Source of the DNA: DATCKG01 sp036562385 | GTDB taxonomy: Bacteria; Bacillota; Sulfobacillia; Symbiobacteriales; Symbiobacteriaceae | Reading direction: 5' to 3' | Assembly: GCA_036562385.1 (NCBI GenBank) | Contig: DATCKG010000048.1 | Span: forward strand, 22,324 to 86,323 | Length of the DNA stretch: 64,000 nucleotides | Notes under the pieces: generated by a model | What the model saw: the letters and a program-made list of their open reading frames with translations, nothing else | Databases searched by the model: none | Told to the model about the DNA's origin: nothing | In this document: positions 9,142 through 16,741 of the stretch, in pieces | Layout: each line of letters begins with the position of its first letter | Numbering within the stretch: position 1 is the first letter of the stretch | Made by a program: the position numbers and the translations under genes

Positions 9142-10470
9142 CTACTTCAGCATGTTCTCCCAACTGGTCTTCACAGCTTCGAACGCCTGTTCCGGGGTGA
9201 CCGTGCCGTTGATCAGCGGGATCATCATGACTTCCGTCATGTTGTTCTGCAGATCCGTGAACTCCTTGCGCATGATCGGCGGAACCGCCGTGGGCACGGC
9301 ATCTGCATAGACCTTCAGACCCGCGTTCTGCTCAAAGTACTGCTTGAAAGCCTCGTTGGCGGTCAGGTCGCCGCGGGCAGGCGTCAGACCGGTCATCTCC
9401 AACCAGGTGGCGTCGTTTTCCGGATTGGAGAGGACCCACTTGATAAAGTCCCACACAGCCTGCTGCTCGGCTTCCGTGGCGTGCTTGTAGATCACGATAC
9501 CCTTGGCGTCGGCAAAGGTCTTGGGAGTCTTGCCCTCCGGGAAGTTGTCAGGCACAGGCGGGGGCGTGAATACCACATTCTCGCCAATCTTCAGCTCGGG
9601 GAACTTCTCGGCCCAGTAGGGCAGCTGCCACGGGCCCACGACCGCCCAGATGGTCAAACCGGTCTCGAAGGGATCGGTGGCCTCGGCAGTCAGCAGCAGC
9701 CCCTTGTCGTTCAGATCCTTGATGAACTGCAGCACCGCCACGGCTGCGTCCTTGTCCGCGGTCACCTTGTTCTCCGTCAGGAACGGTGTGCCATCAGAGG
9801 CGGCATAGTAGAAGGTGAAGAAGTCAAACCAGCGCTCCCACCACTTCTGCGGGTCGATCAGTTCCTTCCGGGCCCACAGGTACTTGTCCGGATACTGGGC
9901 CTTCAGCTTCTCGCCCACCGCCAGGATTTCACTGTAGGTGCGCGGCGGTTCGTTGAAGCCCAGTTCCTTCAGGATGTCCATCCGCCAGGCGCAGAGCATG
10001 GCGTTGGAGTAGATGGGCAGAATGTACTGGTGGCCGTCGGCGAACTTCCAACCCTCTACCAGTTCCTCGGCCTTACGGGCCTTGATCAGGTCCTGGTAGC
10101 CAGGGAGCGTGTCCAGGGGCACCAGTGCTTCACTTTCGACCAACTGAGCGCCGAATCCGACAAAGATGTTTTCCGATGCCGTCAGCTTCTGACCGCTGGA
10201 CAGGGCCGTCAAGATACCCGCCTCAGAGCTGGGGGACTCAGGAATCGGAGCGACTTCAATCTTGACGTTGGGGTGTTCTTCCATGTACTTGTCGGCCATC
10301 GTCTTCCAGAACTGCTCCTGGGTCGGGTTGGGCGCAGACCAGAAGACAATGCTGACCTGATCCCCAGACCCGCCTTCAGGAGGTTTGGACCGGCCGCCGC
10401 AACCGCCCAGAACCAGCGTCAGGGCCAGTGCGGCTGCCATGATGAGCGCCACTCTACTCTTCCTGAGCAC
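9142..10470 (-). CDS. extracellular sugar-binding lipoprotein of ABC importer
   Basis: The N-terminus is a lipoprotein signal peptide (hydrophobic LIMAAALALTLVL then the lipobox GGC), so the protein is anchored outside the membrane. The rest is a family 1 solute-binding protein (IVFWSAPNPTQEQFW start, LPIYSNAMLCAWRMDIL, ending in a helix-rich lobe). I choose the GTG at 10470 (442 residues) because AAGGGG is 8 nt upstream; the GTG at 10479 directly abuts this site. It lies 49 nt after the lacI-type gene and heads the transporter genes. Substrate is inferred to be a mannose-containing oligosaccharide from the GH130 genes. Confidence 0.9.
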   Translation of the reverse strand: MLRKSRVALIMAAALALTLVLGGCGGRSKPPEGGSGDQVSIVFWSAPNPTQEQFWKTMADKYMEEHPNVKIEVAPIPESPSSEAGILTALSSGQKLTASENIFVGFGAQLVESEALVPLDTLPGYQDLIKARKAEELVEGWKFADGHQYILPIYSNAMLCAWRMDILKELGFNEPPRTYSEILAVGEKLKAQYPDKYLWARKELIDPQKWWERWFDFFTFYYAASDGTPFLTENKVTADKDAAVAVLQFIKDLNDKGLLLTAEATDPFETGLTIWAVVGPWQLPYWAEKFPELKIGENVVFTPPPVPDNFPEGKTPKTFADAKGIVIYKHATEAEQQAVWDFIKWVLSNPENDATWLEMTGLTPARGDLTANEAFKQYFEQNAGLKVYADAVPTAVPPIMRKEFTDLQNNMTEVMMIPLINGTVTPEQAFEAVKTSWENMLK

Positions 10471-10528
10471 TGATCTCACCCCTTGTGAGAATTTCGCCTT
10501 ATGTCAACCGTCCGTTGCCGGCGGTGAC

Positions 10529-11521
10529 CTAAGCCGTTGAGGCACGAACAACCAAGGAAACGTGCATCATGGCCGTAACCGGCGTCAGATCGGGCCTGGT
10601 AAGCCGCTCCAGGAGCCGCTGAGCCGCCAGGCGTCCCATCTCCGCCTTGTCCACCCGTACGGTGGTCAAAGCCGGTTCCGCCATGCTGGCCAGAGGTACG
10701 TCGTCGAATCCCACCAGCCCCAGTTCGCTGGGAACGGCAATCCCCTTGGCCCTGGCTAGAGCCAGGATATGCAGAGCTGTCATGTCATTTCCCGCCACAA
10801 TGGCCAGCGGGAACGGGTAGGTCGCAATCAGATGGTCCAGCACCTGCTGGGCCTTCAGCCAACCCCGGCCTACCTCGCAAATCTCATACCGCAAGTCGGT
10901 GCGGCCGGAGGCGGCGATGGCCTGGCTGAAGCCCCGGGCTCGCGCCGCAAAAGACGCATCGTCCAGGGTCTCGCACAGGTACGCGAGATTCTGGTACCCC
11001 CGGGAGAGCACGAAGCACGTCACAGCCTCCGCCCCGCCCACGTTGTCGGATACCACGGAGTCGACGCCGTGGACGTGTTTGTCGATCACCACCACCGGCA
11101 GCTTACGCTGGACGCCCTCCCTGGCCAGCTGATCAGGAGTGTCGGCGCCCAGCAAAATCAGCCCGTCATATCGGGAGAAGGTCTCGTTTAAGAGCACATC
11201 GAAAGGCTCCTCGGGATCATAGGGACAGAGGGCAAGCTCATGCCCCTCCTCGCGCATCACCTTGTCGATGGCACTCAGTACTTCGCCATAGAAGGAATCC
11301 CCCACCATGCCGTAGCCTTCCAACCGCCTGGGGATGGCGATGCCGATCCGGTTGGGGAGGGCCGTACCTGATCGCTGCTCCCGTTGCATTGAACGAAGGA
11401 CTGCCCTCACCCGTTCGGCCAGTTCAGGGCTGACGTTGCCCTGCCCGTTCATCACCCTGGAAACAGTGGCAGGAGATACGCCGGCCCGTCGGGCAATCTC
11501 TCTCATGCTCCATCGCTTCAC
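10529..11521 (-). CDS. LacI family transcriptional regulator
   Basis: A LacI-type helix-turn-helix (MREIARRAGVSPATVSRVMNG) begins at about residue 6, followed by a periplasmic-binding-protein-like effector domain (IGIAIPRR..., SLVVRASTA end). The start chosen is GTG at 11521, with GGAG 7 nt upstream; this gives 330 residues, the normal family length, whereas an upstream GTG would add an odd 29-residue leader. It lies upstream of the sugar operon on the same strand and only 49 nt from the binding-protein gene, so it is probably the first gene of that operon and its local repressor. A candidate operator lies in its own leader. Confidence 0.92.
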   Translation of the reverse strand: MKRWSMREIARRAGVSPATVSRVMNGQGNVSPELAERVRAVLRSMQREQRSGTALPNRIGIAIPRRLEGYGMVGDSFYGEVLSAIDKVMREEGHELALCPYDPEEPFDVLLNETFSRYDGLILLGADTPDQLAREGVQRKLPVVVIDKHVHGVDSVVSDNVGGAEAVTCFVLSRGYQNLAYLCETLDDASFAARARGFSQAIAASGRTDLRYEICEVGRGWLKAQQVLDHLIATYPFPLAIVAGNDMTALHILALARAKGIAVPSELGLVGFDDVPLASMAEPALTTVRVDKAEMGRLAAQRLLERLTRPDLTPVTAMMHVSLVVRASTA

Positions 11522-11562
11522 AGAGGTGCTCCACTCCTCGGGAGTCTTCCGAGCCCCTGGCA

Positions 11563-11579
11563 GGAAACACAATGTTTCC
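11563..11579. promoter_or_regulatory. candidate LacI-family operator
   Basis: The 17-bp sequence GGAAACACAATGTTTCC is a palindrome with two perfect 7-bp arms and a 3-bp centre. It lies between the proposed -10 (11600-11605) and the start codon (11521) of the lacI-type gene, where repressor binding would block transcription. LacI-family operators usually have a CG centre, so this is a variant. Confidence 0.5.
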
Positions 11580-11599
11580 CGCTGTTTCTCCCCACCGCC

Positions 11600-11628
11600 A
11601 ACGTACAATGCTGCACTCTCCCTGTCAA
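11600..11628 (-). promoter_or_regulatory. probable promoter of lacI-type gene and sugar operon
   Basis: On the minus strand TTGACA (11623-11628, perfect -35) is followed after exactly 17 bp by TACGTT (11600-11605), a weak -10. The predicted transcription start lies some 15 bp upstream of the GGAAACACAATGTTTCC palindrome. Confidence 0.5.
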
Positions 11629-11753
11629 ACGTTCGAGGGTCGCAAAGCAGTGACCCTTTTGGTCAGTGCCTTTAGGCCTATGTAAAGAAATATCAACACA
11701 CCGTGGCGCTTTTTCCGGGGTGTGGAGCGGGTGTCCATGCTTCCGGTCCCTGG

Positions 11754-11782
11754 CAGAAACGCGAGAAACAGTTTCGTTTCTG
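11754..11782. promoter_or_regulatory. nested GAAAC inverted repeats in divergent regulatory region
   Basis: CAGAAACG (11754-11761) and CGTTTCTG (11775-11782) are perfect inverted arms, and GAAACAGTTTC (11765-11775) is an 11-bp palindrome nested within. The GAAAC core is shared with the palindrome at 11563-11579, so both could bind the same regulator. This is about 20 bp upstream of the MerR promoter. Confidence 0.35.
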
Positions 11783-11803
11783 GATGGGAAAACTCACCGG
11801 TGC

Positions 11804-11834
11804 TTGACCCTGACGCTGCGTCATCCTGTAGGCT
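11804..11834 (+). promoter_or_regulatory. MerR-type autoregulated promoter
   Basis: TTGACC (-35, 11804-11809) and TAGGCT (-10, 11829-11834) are separated by 19 bp, the overlong spacer typical of MerR-family promoters. The 13-bp perfect palindrome TGACGCTGCGTCA (11811-11823) sits in the spacer, as expected for the MerR operator. Known Mta/TipA promoters have the same arrangement. The transcript leader would be only about 15 nt. Confidence 0.8.
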
Positions 11835-11854
11835 CACCCCAGGGGGTGGAGATA

Positions 11855-12613
11855 GTGTACACCGTAAAGATGGTCGCAGACCTGGCAGGGGTCAGCATCC
11901 GCACCCTGCACTACTACGACCAGATCGGCCTGCTCCGCCCCGCCCCCGTGAGCCCGTCCGGCTACCGCCTGTACGCCGACGCGGACCTGGCCCGGCTGCA
12001 GCAGATTCTCTTCTACCGAGAACTCGGCTTCAGCTTGCAGCAGATCAAAGAAATCCTGGACCGCCCCGGCTTTGACCTGCGGGAGGCGCTGCAAAATCAC
12101 CGGGAAATGCTGCTGGCGCAAAAGGAACGGCTGGAGCGGCTGATTCACACGGTGGACCGGACGCTGGAGCGCATGGAAAGGGGAATGCCGATGGAACCAA
12201 AGGACTGGAAGGAGCTCTTTGACGGGTTCGATCCGAGCCAGTACGAGGAAGAGGCCCGGCAGCGTTGGGGTAAGACCCAGGCCTATCAGGAATCGGTAGA
12301 GCGGGCCCGCCGCTACACCCGGGACGACTGGGAAAGCATCAAGAAGGAGAGCCAGGAGATTTACCAGCACCTGGCGGACCTGATGGACCGGGCGCCGGAC
12401 GACCCGGAGGTGCAGCACTGGATCGGCCGGTGGCACCAGCTGATCGACCAGCGGTTTTACACCTGCCCGCCGGATCTGTTCCGGTGCCTGGGCGAGATGT
12501 ACCTGCAGGATGAGCGGTTCACCGCCAACATCGACCGGATCCGGAAGGGACTGGCCGCCTTCATGAAAGAGGCCATGGCCGTCTATGCGGACCGGCTGGC
12601 CACCCGCTCGTAA
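11855..12613 (+). CDS. MerR family regulator with TipAS antibiotic-recognition domain
   Basis: The first 70 residues are a MerR winged-helix domain (VKMVADLAGVSIRTLHYYDQ; GLLRP...GYRLY), followed by a long dimerisation coiled coil with repeated glutamate/arginine heptads. The C-terminal half (about 130-245) is a TipAS-like helical domain (YEEEARQRWG, RYTRDDW, FYTCPPDLFRCLGEMY). TipA-type proteins such as Mta and TipAL bind drugs and activate export genes. The start is GTG at 11855, after AGGGGGTGGAG; 252 residues is the family length. The gene is flanked by its own operator-promoter and a terminator, so it is monocistronic. Confidence 0.93.
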   Translation: MYTVKMVADLAGVSIRTLHYYDQIGLLRPAPVSPSGYRLYADADLARLQQILFYRELGFSLQQIKEILDRPGFDLREALQNHREMLLAQKERLERLIHTVDRTLERMERGMPMEPKDWKELFDGFDPSQYEEEARQRWGKTQAYQESVERARRYTRDDWESIKKESQEIYQHLADLMDRAPDDPEVQHWIGRWHQLIDQRFYTCPPDLFRCLGEMYLQDERFTANIDRIRKGLAAFMKEAMAVYADRLATRS

Positions 12614-12630
12614 GTCACCCTTTGAGTCAA

Positions 12631-12665
12631 GCGCCTGCCTCCGGAGTTTGGGGGCAGGCGCTTTC
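12631..12665 (+). terminator. intrinsic terminator of the TipA-type merR gene
   Basis: GCGCCTGCC (12631-12639) pairs with GGCAGGCGC (12653-12661), followed by TTTCGT. It is 18 bp after the stop codon. Confidence 0.8.
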
Positions 12666-12769
12666 GTACTGGATTGACCCACCGCGGCAAGGTTCTTGTG
12701 AAAGCTCACAGGAAAACCGGAATTCGAAGCGAATACTCTAGTACCAGGGGAGAAGGAGGTGGGTGGCCG

Positions 12770-13081
12770 TTGCATTACACCACCCCGAAGCAGTACCTCA
12801 GCGGCCATCCGATGAAGCGCAGCGAGACCCTCACAAGCCGCGCGGTCGGTGCGGGGACCGCCCGGATTCCCGTGCCGCTGGCCCGCTTTAGGGCTCCGTT
12901 GTGCGCGACAGCCGATCCTTCCATCCGCTGGGACAGCCCGTCGGGGCGCCGCCTTCGGGTGCGGGCCGTCGCGGCGGGCGAGCAGAGCGTGCTGCACAAA
13001 ATCGCCCTCGTTTCCCAGGCAAGGTGCTGTCGCTGGACAGGTTTCCGTTCGGACCTGCCGGCGGCTGTCCCTTGCTTGTGA
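12770..13081 (+). CDS. possible small basic protein, doubtful
   Basis: A TTG at 12770 stands 8 nt after the strong ribosome binding site AAGGAGGTG and opens a 103-residue frame rich in arginine, alanine and serine, with no domain I recognise. The frame runs into the long hairpin at 13001-13092 and stops inside it. The residue composition looks like translated GC-rich non-coding DNA, so the frame may be accidental. The alternative is that this stretch is a structured leader or RNA. I list it because the ribosome binding site is unusually good. Confidence 0.25.
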   Translation: MHYTTPKQYLSGHPMKRSETLTSRAVGAGTARIPVPLARFRAPLCATADPSIRWDSPSGRRLRVRAVAAGEQSVLHKIALVSQARCCRWTGFRSDLPAAVPCL

Positions 13082-13092
13082 ACGAGGGCGAT
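13001..13092 (+). other. long imperfect hairpin, possible structured RNA or attenuator
   Basis: A perfect 12-bp closing stem (ATCGCCCTCGTT, 13001-13012, with AACGAGGGCGAT, 13081-13092) encloses a second stem (GCAAGG / CCTTGC) and a third (CGCTGG-A-CAGGT / ACCTG-CCGGCG) separated by internal loops, ending in an 11-nt loop. TCTTTGTCTTTCC follows. Immediately upstream, TTGTGC (12899-12904) can pair with GCACAA (12994-12999), so two helical domains would be adjacent. It lies 160 bp before the DUF218 gene. Confidence 0.45.
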
Positions 13093-13252
13093 CTTTGTCT
13101 TTCCCCGCTCATCGCGTCACCGCCGTCTGCTCTGCGGAAACACCACGCTCCGGGCGCCTGGCGTCGGTGGAAACCCGCAGGCCACAGCAGACCGGTCGGG
13201 CCATGGTGTTCTGGGCGCCGCAACCATATGTCTGCGCCGGGAGGAATGCCAC

Positions 13253-13816
13253 ATGGGTCACAGGCTCTACGAAGGCATGTCGATTCGGGAGATCACAGAG
13301 TACCTCTTCTGCGAAGACGAACTGACCCCCGCCGACCTGATCATCGTCTTCGGTGGCAAGCGGCTGGAACGGGCGGAACGGGCTGCCGCTCTGTACCATG
13401 CCGGGTGGGCTCCGCACATCGTCATCACCGGAGGCGACAAGCGGCATACCGGCATCTGCGAAGCAGAACGGCTGAAGCGTCACTGCATGCTCCTAGGTGT
13501 ACCGGAGGAAGCGATCACCACCGAATGCGAGTCGGTCAACACCCTCGAAAATGTGCGGATGACAGTGGCCCTGGTAGAAGAAAAGTTCGGCTGGCGGAAC
13601 ATCAAGAACGTGATCTTGGTCTCGGCGCCCTATCATCTCCGGCGAGTAAAGCAGACCCTGGCCCGGTATATCCCCCGGTCTGTCAAGATCACCTGCTGCC
13701 CCGACACCCGGACCGACATCACCAAGGACAACTGGTGGCATTCGCAGGAGGGCCAGCAGGCCGTCTATCGCGAGCTGGAAAAGCTGCGGGTCTACGCGAT
13801 GCAGGGGGAGCTGTAG
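13253..13816 (+). CDS. YdcF/DUF218 family protein
   Basis: This 187-residue protein has the DUF218 (YdcF-like) fold: PADLIIVFGG near residue 27, IVITGGDK at about 57-64, the TECES-NT-ENVR segment and the VILVSAPYHLRR motif. The family includes SanA and YdcF, thought to bind nucleotide-like ligands or act in envelope synthesis; biochemical function is unsettled. It lacks the N-terminal membrane anchor of SanA and looks cytoplasmic. The ATG start has GGGAGG 8-9 nt upstream. It is preceded by about 590 bp without a convincing gene and is followed by the convergent alkA-type gene. Confidence 0.85.
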   Translation: MGHRLYEGMSIREITEYLFCEDELTPADLIIVFGGKRLERAERAAALYHAGWAPHIVITGGDKRHTGICEAERLKRHCMLLGVPEEAITTECESVNTLENVRMTVALVEEKFGWRNIKNVILVSAPYHLRRVKQTLARYIPRSVKITCCPDTRTDITKDNWWHSQEGQQAVYRELEKLRVYAMQGEL

Positions 13817-13862
13817 CCAACCACAACAAACCACTTCGCCTGATTCCTTGCCCTGCAGCCGT

Positions 13863-14765
13863 TTAGCGGTCTGGCAGGGCATCTGTTTTGCCGCCGCGCT
13901 GCTCCGGATCCAGCAGGGCCAGCCACAGGTAGTAACAGGCCAGGGCCCGGTAGGGCATCCACCGCTCCCCCAACCGCCGCACCTCGGCGGCTGTGGGCTG
14001 GTGCGGCAACCCGTAAAAGCGCCTGACGGCGTTGCGCAGACCGATGTCCTCGGCTGGGAAGGCCTCCGGTACGCCGGCGTCCATCAGGACACACTCTGCG
14101 GTCCACCGCCCCACCCCCCGAAGCCGGGTGAGCTCTGCCACCGCCGCCGGATACGGCAGGGCAGTCAGGGCCGGCAGGTCCAGGCGCCCGTCCACGATGG
14201 CCCGGGCGGTGTCAATCAGGTACTCCGCCTTCTGGCGGGAGTACTGCACCGCCTGTAGCTGTTCACGGCGGAGGGCGGCCACGGCCTCGGGCCCGGGGAA
14301 GACCGGCAGACCCTTGTAGGAGATCCCCGTGAGGGAGACCAGCCGCTCCAGCAAGCGAAAGGCAAAGGCGACGCTGACCTGCTGACTGATGATGGCCCAG
14401 GCCAGCGCCTCCCACGGGGAAAAGGGGGCGATGGGCTTGGCCCCCCGGTAGGTACGGGCCAGATTCGCCATCACCGGGTCCGCCTGGTCCATATGCCGGG
14501 AAAAGGCTAGCAGGTCCAGGTCCAAATGAAAGGCCCGGCGCACCGCCGCCAGGACCGACTCGGGCCTGAGGTCGCCCTCGATCTCTACCGCCAGGTCCTC
14601 CCCCTGCTGCCACACCCGGATCATTCCCAACCGGCCCTCCATCTCCAGCGCCCGGACGTAGACCGGGCCTGGCTCCACCCGGGCGACCACCTGGCGGGGC
14701 ATGTCCGTCAGGCGTTTGAGGCTGAGGGCGAAACAATAAGGCTGAACCGGCTTCAGCAGGTACAC
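13863..14765 (-). CDS. DNA-3-methyladenine glycosylase II (AlkA type, HhH-GPD)
   Basis: The 300-residue product has an N-terminal AlkA-like beta domain (YLLKPVQPYCFALSLKRL) and a C-terminal HhH-GPD domain. The helix-hairpin-helix is LRGVGRWTAECVLM, followed by PAEDIGLRNA, whose Asp is the catalytic residue for excising alkylated bases. The GTG at 14765 is the start, since GGAGGAGGAG lies 6 nt upstream; the open frame continues a further 255 bp upstream but with a composition unlike the enzyme. No iron-sulfur cluster cysteines are present, so it is not an endonuclease III. It is convergent with the DUF218 gene. Confidence 0.9.
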   Translation of the reverse strand: MYLLKPVQPYCFALSLKRLTDMPRQVVARVEPGPVYVRALEMEGRLGMIRVWQQGEDLAVEIEGDLRPESVLAAVRRAFHLDLDLLAFSRHMDQADPVMANLARTYRGAKPIAPFSPWEALAWAIISQQVSVAFAFRLLERLVSLTGISYKGLPVFPGPEAVAALRREQLQAVQYSRQKAEYLIDTARAIVDGRLDLPALTALPYPAAVAELTRLRGVGRWTAECVLMDAGVPEAFPAEDIGLRNAVRRFYGLPHQPTAAEVRRLGERWMPYRALACYYLWLALLDPEQRGGKTDALPDR

Positions 14766-14869
14766 GTCAGGCTCCTCCTCCGGGACGGAACGGAAACTCC
14801 GCCATGCTGCCCCAGTGGATTCGCCTTCCACCCCGGAGGGCTCCTCCCCGCCCGTTCGATCGGCTTTCC

Positions 14870-15139
14870 TCACATCCAGCGGCTCGAGGGCGGAAAGGGC
14901 CGGATCTCGCCCTCCCCGCGCCTCCCGGCGCCGGGCATCCACCCCCGCATCCAGGCTCGGGCCTGTCTGAGGATCCCCCACCGCCACACGGACCGGAACC
15001 GCCGAAGGAGGCGCCGCCACACCCCCCAGCCGGGCGCCGGGTGTCCCCGGGCGTGCCGGCCCCGCTCCCGGGTGCGCCGAAGCCCGGCCTGGCCTCTCAG
15101 AAAGGGCGGCTGCCGATCTGAGCCTCCCGAACGCATCAT
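14870..15139 (-). CDS. possible small arginine-rich protein
   Basis: An ATG-ATG pair at 15139 follows GGGGAGGGAGG and opens an 89-residue frame with very many arginines and tryptophans (for example RRLLRRFRSVWRWGILRQ). It ends 104 bp before the alkA-type start on the same strand. I recognise no family. The high arginine content may simply reflect GC-rich DNA; the ribosome binding site is the only positive sign. Confidence 0.25.
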   Translation of the reverse strand: MMRSGGSDRQPPFLRGQAGLRRTRERGRHARGHPAPGWGVWRRLLRRFRSVWRWGILRQARAWMRGWMPGAGRRGEGEIRPFPPSSRWM

Positions 15140-15340
15140 GCCTCCCTCCCCGTGACCCATAAGCTGCCCAAGCCGCAGGGCCTCAGGGGGCTGGCCCCCA
15201 GAAACGAAAAAGGAGCCGCTGCGGTTTGGCGTGCGGCCGCGGCTAACGTCAGGCCGCGTGTGGTCAGCCCTTAGTATGCCCACGGGAGGCCTTTTCCAGC
15301 CGTATCGGAAGGCAAGATTTCCCTGTTATGGGACCGCTTC
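15140..15340. other. intergenic stretch without recognisable gene
   Basis: Only a short GGGGG-CTGG-CCCCC hairpin at 15186-15199 stands out, with no T-run on either side. Nothing else supports a gene here. Confidence 0.3.
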
Positions 15341-15409
15341 TGCGCCAGGGGTCCCTGGCGGGGGTGCCTGGCGCATAGCTGGCAGCCAGGACACTGTCTT
15401 AGGAGACAG
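15341..15409 (+). other. tandem and mutually exclusive hairpins
   Basis: TGCGCCAGG (15341-15349) can pair with CCTGGCGCA (15367-15375), but GCCAGGG (15344-15350) can instead pair with CCCTGGC (15353-15359). The palindrome CTGGCAGCCAG (15379-15389) and the stem CTGTCT/AGACAG (15394-15409) follow. The overlap of pairing partners looks like a conformational switch, but no T-run follows. Confidence 0.4.
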
Positions 15410-15437
15410 CAGCTTACTTGGAGTAAAGTTTCCTACT

Positions 15438-15467
15438 ATGACCTTTCCCTTGCGCAAATGGTATATT
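15438..15467 (+). promoter_or_regulatory. candidate promoter of PH-domain gene
   Basis: ATGACC (15438-15443) and TATATT (15462-15467) are spaced by 18 bp, about 60 bp before the start codon. The -35 is only a partial match. Confidence 0.35.
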
Positions 15468-15530
15468 CGCTGTAGAAGATGCATGATCCGTTTCGAGTAA
15501 GCAGTCGTCATCGTCGGCGAGGTGATGCGT

Positions 15531-15962
15531 TTGCACTATTTTCCCTCCGAACGGGCCTGGTGGTTCCATCTGATCGCGTGGGGTGTTTTTCCCGGAACCC
15601 TTGTGCTGTTGCTGATCCAACAGTTTCGTGATCCGATCCCGTGGATGACCTGGTTCCTCACGGCGTTCCTGCCGATCCTGCTGTCAGCAGGCTTCACCCT
15701 TTGGATCTGGTTTGGAACAGGCTACACCATTACCGAGACTCACCTCATCATCCGCTCTGCTTTCTTTTCCTGGCGCTACCCCCTGGCCGAGATCACCCGG
15801 GTCCGGCCCACTCGGAATCCCCTCGCCTCGCCAGCTCTGTCCTTGAACCGACTGGAAATTCGCACCCGGAAGGGGCTGTGCCCCCTGATCTCTCCTGCCG
15901 ACCGGGAAGGGTTCCTCAAACTGCTACGGGAGCGGTGCCCGCAGGCCGACATCCGGGGCTGA
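15531..15962 (+). CDS. bacterial PH-domain membrane protein (YyaB-like)
   Basis: The protein has two N-terminal membrane segments (WFHLIAWGVFPGTLVLLLI and WFLTAFLPILLSAGFTLWIWF) followed by a short bacterial pleckstrin-homology-like domain with the hallmark PLASPALSLNRLEI. Such YyaB-like proteins are small membrane proteins of unknown role. I take the TTG at 15531 (143 residues) as the start, because GAGGTGAT, a near-perfect anti-16S match, is 8 nt upstream; an ATG at 15525 would overlap it. It has its own terminator and no operon partners. Confidence 0.75.
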   Translation: MHYFPSERAWWFHLIAWGVFPGTLVLLLIQQFRDPIPWMTWFLTAFLPILLSAGFTLWIWFGTGYTITETHLIIRSAFFSWRYPLAEITRVRPTRNPLASPALSLNRLEIRTRKGLCPLISPADREGFLKLLRERCPQADIRG

Positions 15963-15992
15963 TGCCATTGCAACTGAACACCGCAAGAAAGA

Positions 15993-16030
15993 CCGCCGAG
16001 TCCCTGTGCGGCAGGGCTCGGCGGCTTTTT
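15993..16030 (+). terminator. intrinsic terminator of PH-domain gene
   Basis: CCGCCGAG-T-CCCTG pairs with CAGGG-C-TCGGCGG, followed by CTTTTTG. Confidence 0.85.
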
Positions 16031-16045
16031 GATCACGTTGTCGAT

Positions 16046-16699
16046 TCAGCGGATGATCCGCACCGTTTCGTCCCAGGGCTTGCGGGGGCCGGGTTCACGC
16101 TCCTGTGCCGGCCAGCCCACCGGCACCAGCGCCACGAAGTCCCAACCTTCCGGCACGCCCAGGATCCGCTCGATGTCACCCTTGGCCTGCAGCGGCCCCG
16201 CCATCCAGCAGGCGCCCAAGCCCTGCTGATGCAGGGCGAGCAGCAGCGTCTGAATGGCGCCGCCGATGGTCTGGATCCGGGAGGAGCCAAACCGGCGCCA
16301 TTCGTCCATCTCCCGGGCTACAGGGTCGCCGGGGCCCCGGGCCTCCAGGAGCTTGTCCGCGACGGATTTGTAGCCACCCACCAGCACCGCGATGCAGACG
16401 GGGGCATGGCGGAAGAAGGCGCTGGTCTTGATCCAGCGGTCCGCATGCTCCCGATATGGCTCCGACTCTGGCCAGGAGGCCATGATCCGGCTCCGCTCCT
16501 GCACGGCGTCGGCCATCTGCTCGATGATCTGCTTGTTCTTGATCACCCAGAACTGCCAGGGCTGATAGTTCCCTCCACTGGGCGCCCAGGTCGCCAATTC
16601 GATGGCCTTCAGGATCATCTCGTCCGGAACGTCGTCGGGCTTGTATTTCCGGATAGACCGCCGGGTCTTGACCAAAGTCGCCAGTTCTTCGAATTCCAC
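16046..16699 (-). CDS. nitroreductase family protein
   Basis: This 217-residue flavoprotein starts with the family's FMN-binding signature (ATLVKTRRSIRKY), has ATWAPSGGNYQPWQFWVI around residues 35-50, and a C-terminal GLGACWMAGP...VALVPVGWPA that contacts FMN. Members use NAD(P)H to reduce nitro groups, quinones or enones, or dehydrogenate small substrates; the substrate here is unknown. The gene is upstream of nothing on its strand and lies 42 bp downstream of the thioredoxin-like membrane gene, so the two may be cotranscribed. A second, more distant nitroreductase lies at 57011-57634. Confidence 0.88.
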   Translation of the reverse strand: MEFEELATLVKTRRSIRKYKPDDVPDEMILKAIELATWAPSGGNYQPWQFWVIKNKQIIEQMADAVQERSRIMASWPESEPYREHADRWIKTSAFFRHAPVCIAVLVGGYKSVADKLLEARGPGDPVAREMDEWRRFGSSRIQTIGGAIQTLLLALHQQGLGACWMAGPLQAKGDIERILGVPEGWDFVALVPVGWPAQEREPGPRKPWDETVRIIR

Positions 16700-16741
16700 A
16701 AATCCTCACCTCTCCTTTGTTGTGAAACGGCAGCAGGCGAC

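Noticed and set aside
8689..10473. Long plus-strand open frame opposite the sugar transporter genes
   Set aside because: Antisense shadow of the permease and binding-protein genes; histidine/arginine-rich and without ribosome binding site or family resemblance.
10502..10507. TTGACA -35 in front of the sugar-binding-protein gene
   Set aside because: The hexamer is perfect on the minus strand but no -10 follows at 16-18 bp; the gene is more likely cotranscribed with lacI.
13001..13092. SRP (4.5S-like) RNA in the long hairpin, read on the minus strand
   Set aside because: The apical sequence superficially resembles the SRP loop, but the conserved asymmetric loop and GNRA tetraloop are not present.
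12775..13105. Group II intron or transposon remnant in the gap before the DUF218 gene
   Set aside because: No domain V sequence, reverse-transcriptase segment or transposase-like peptide could be found; only hairpins remain.
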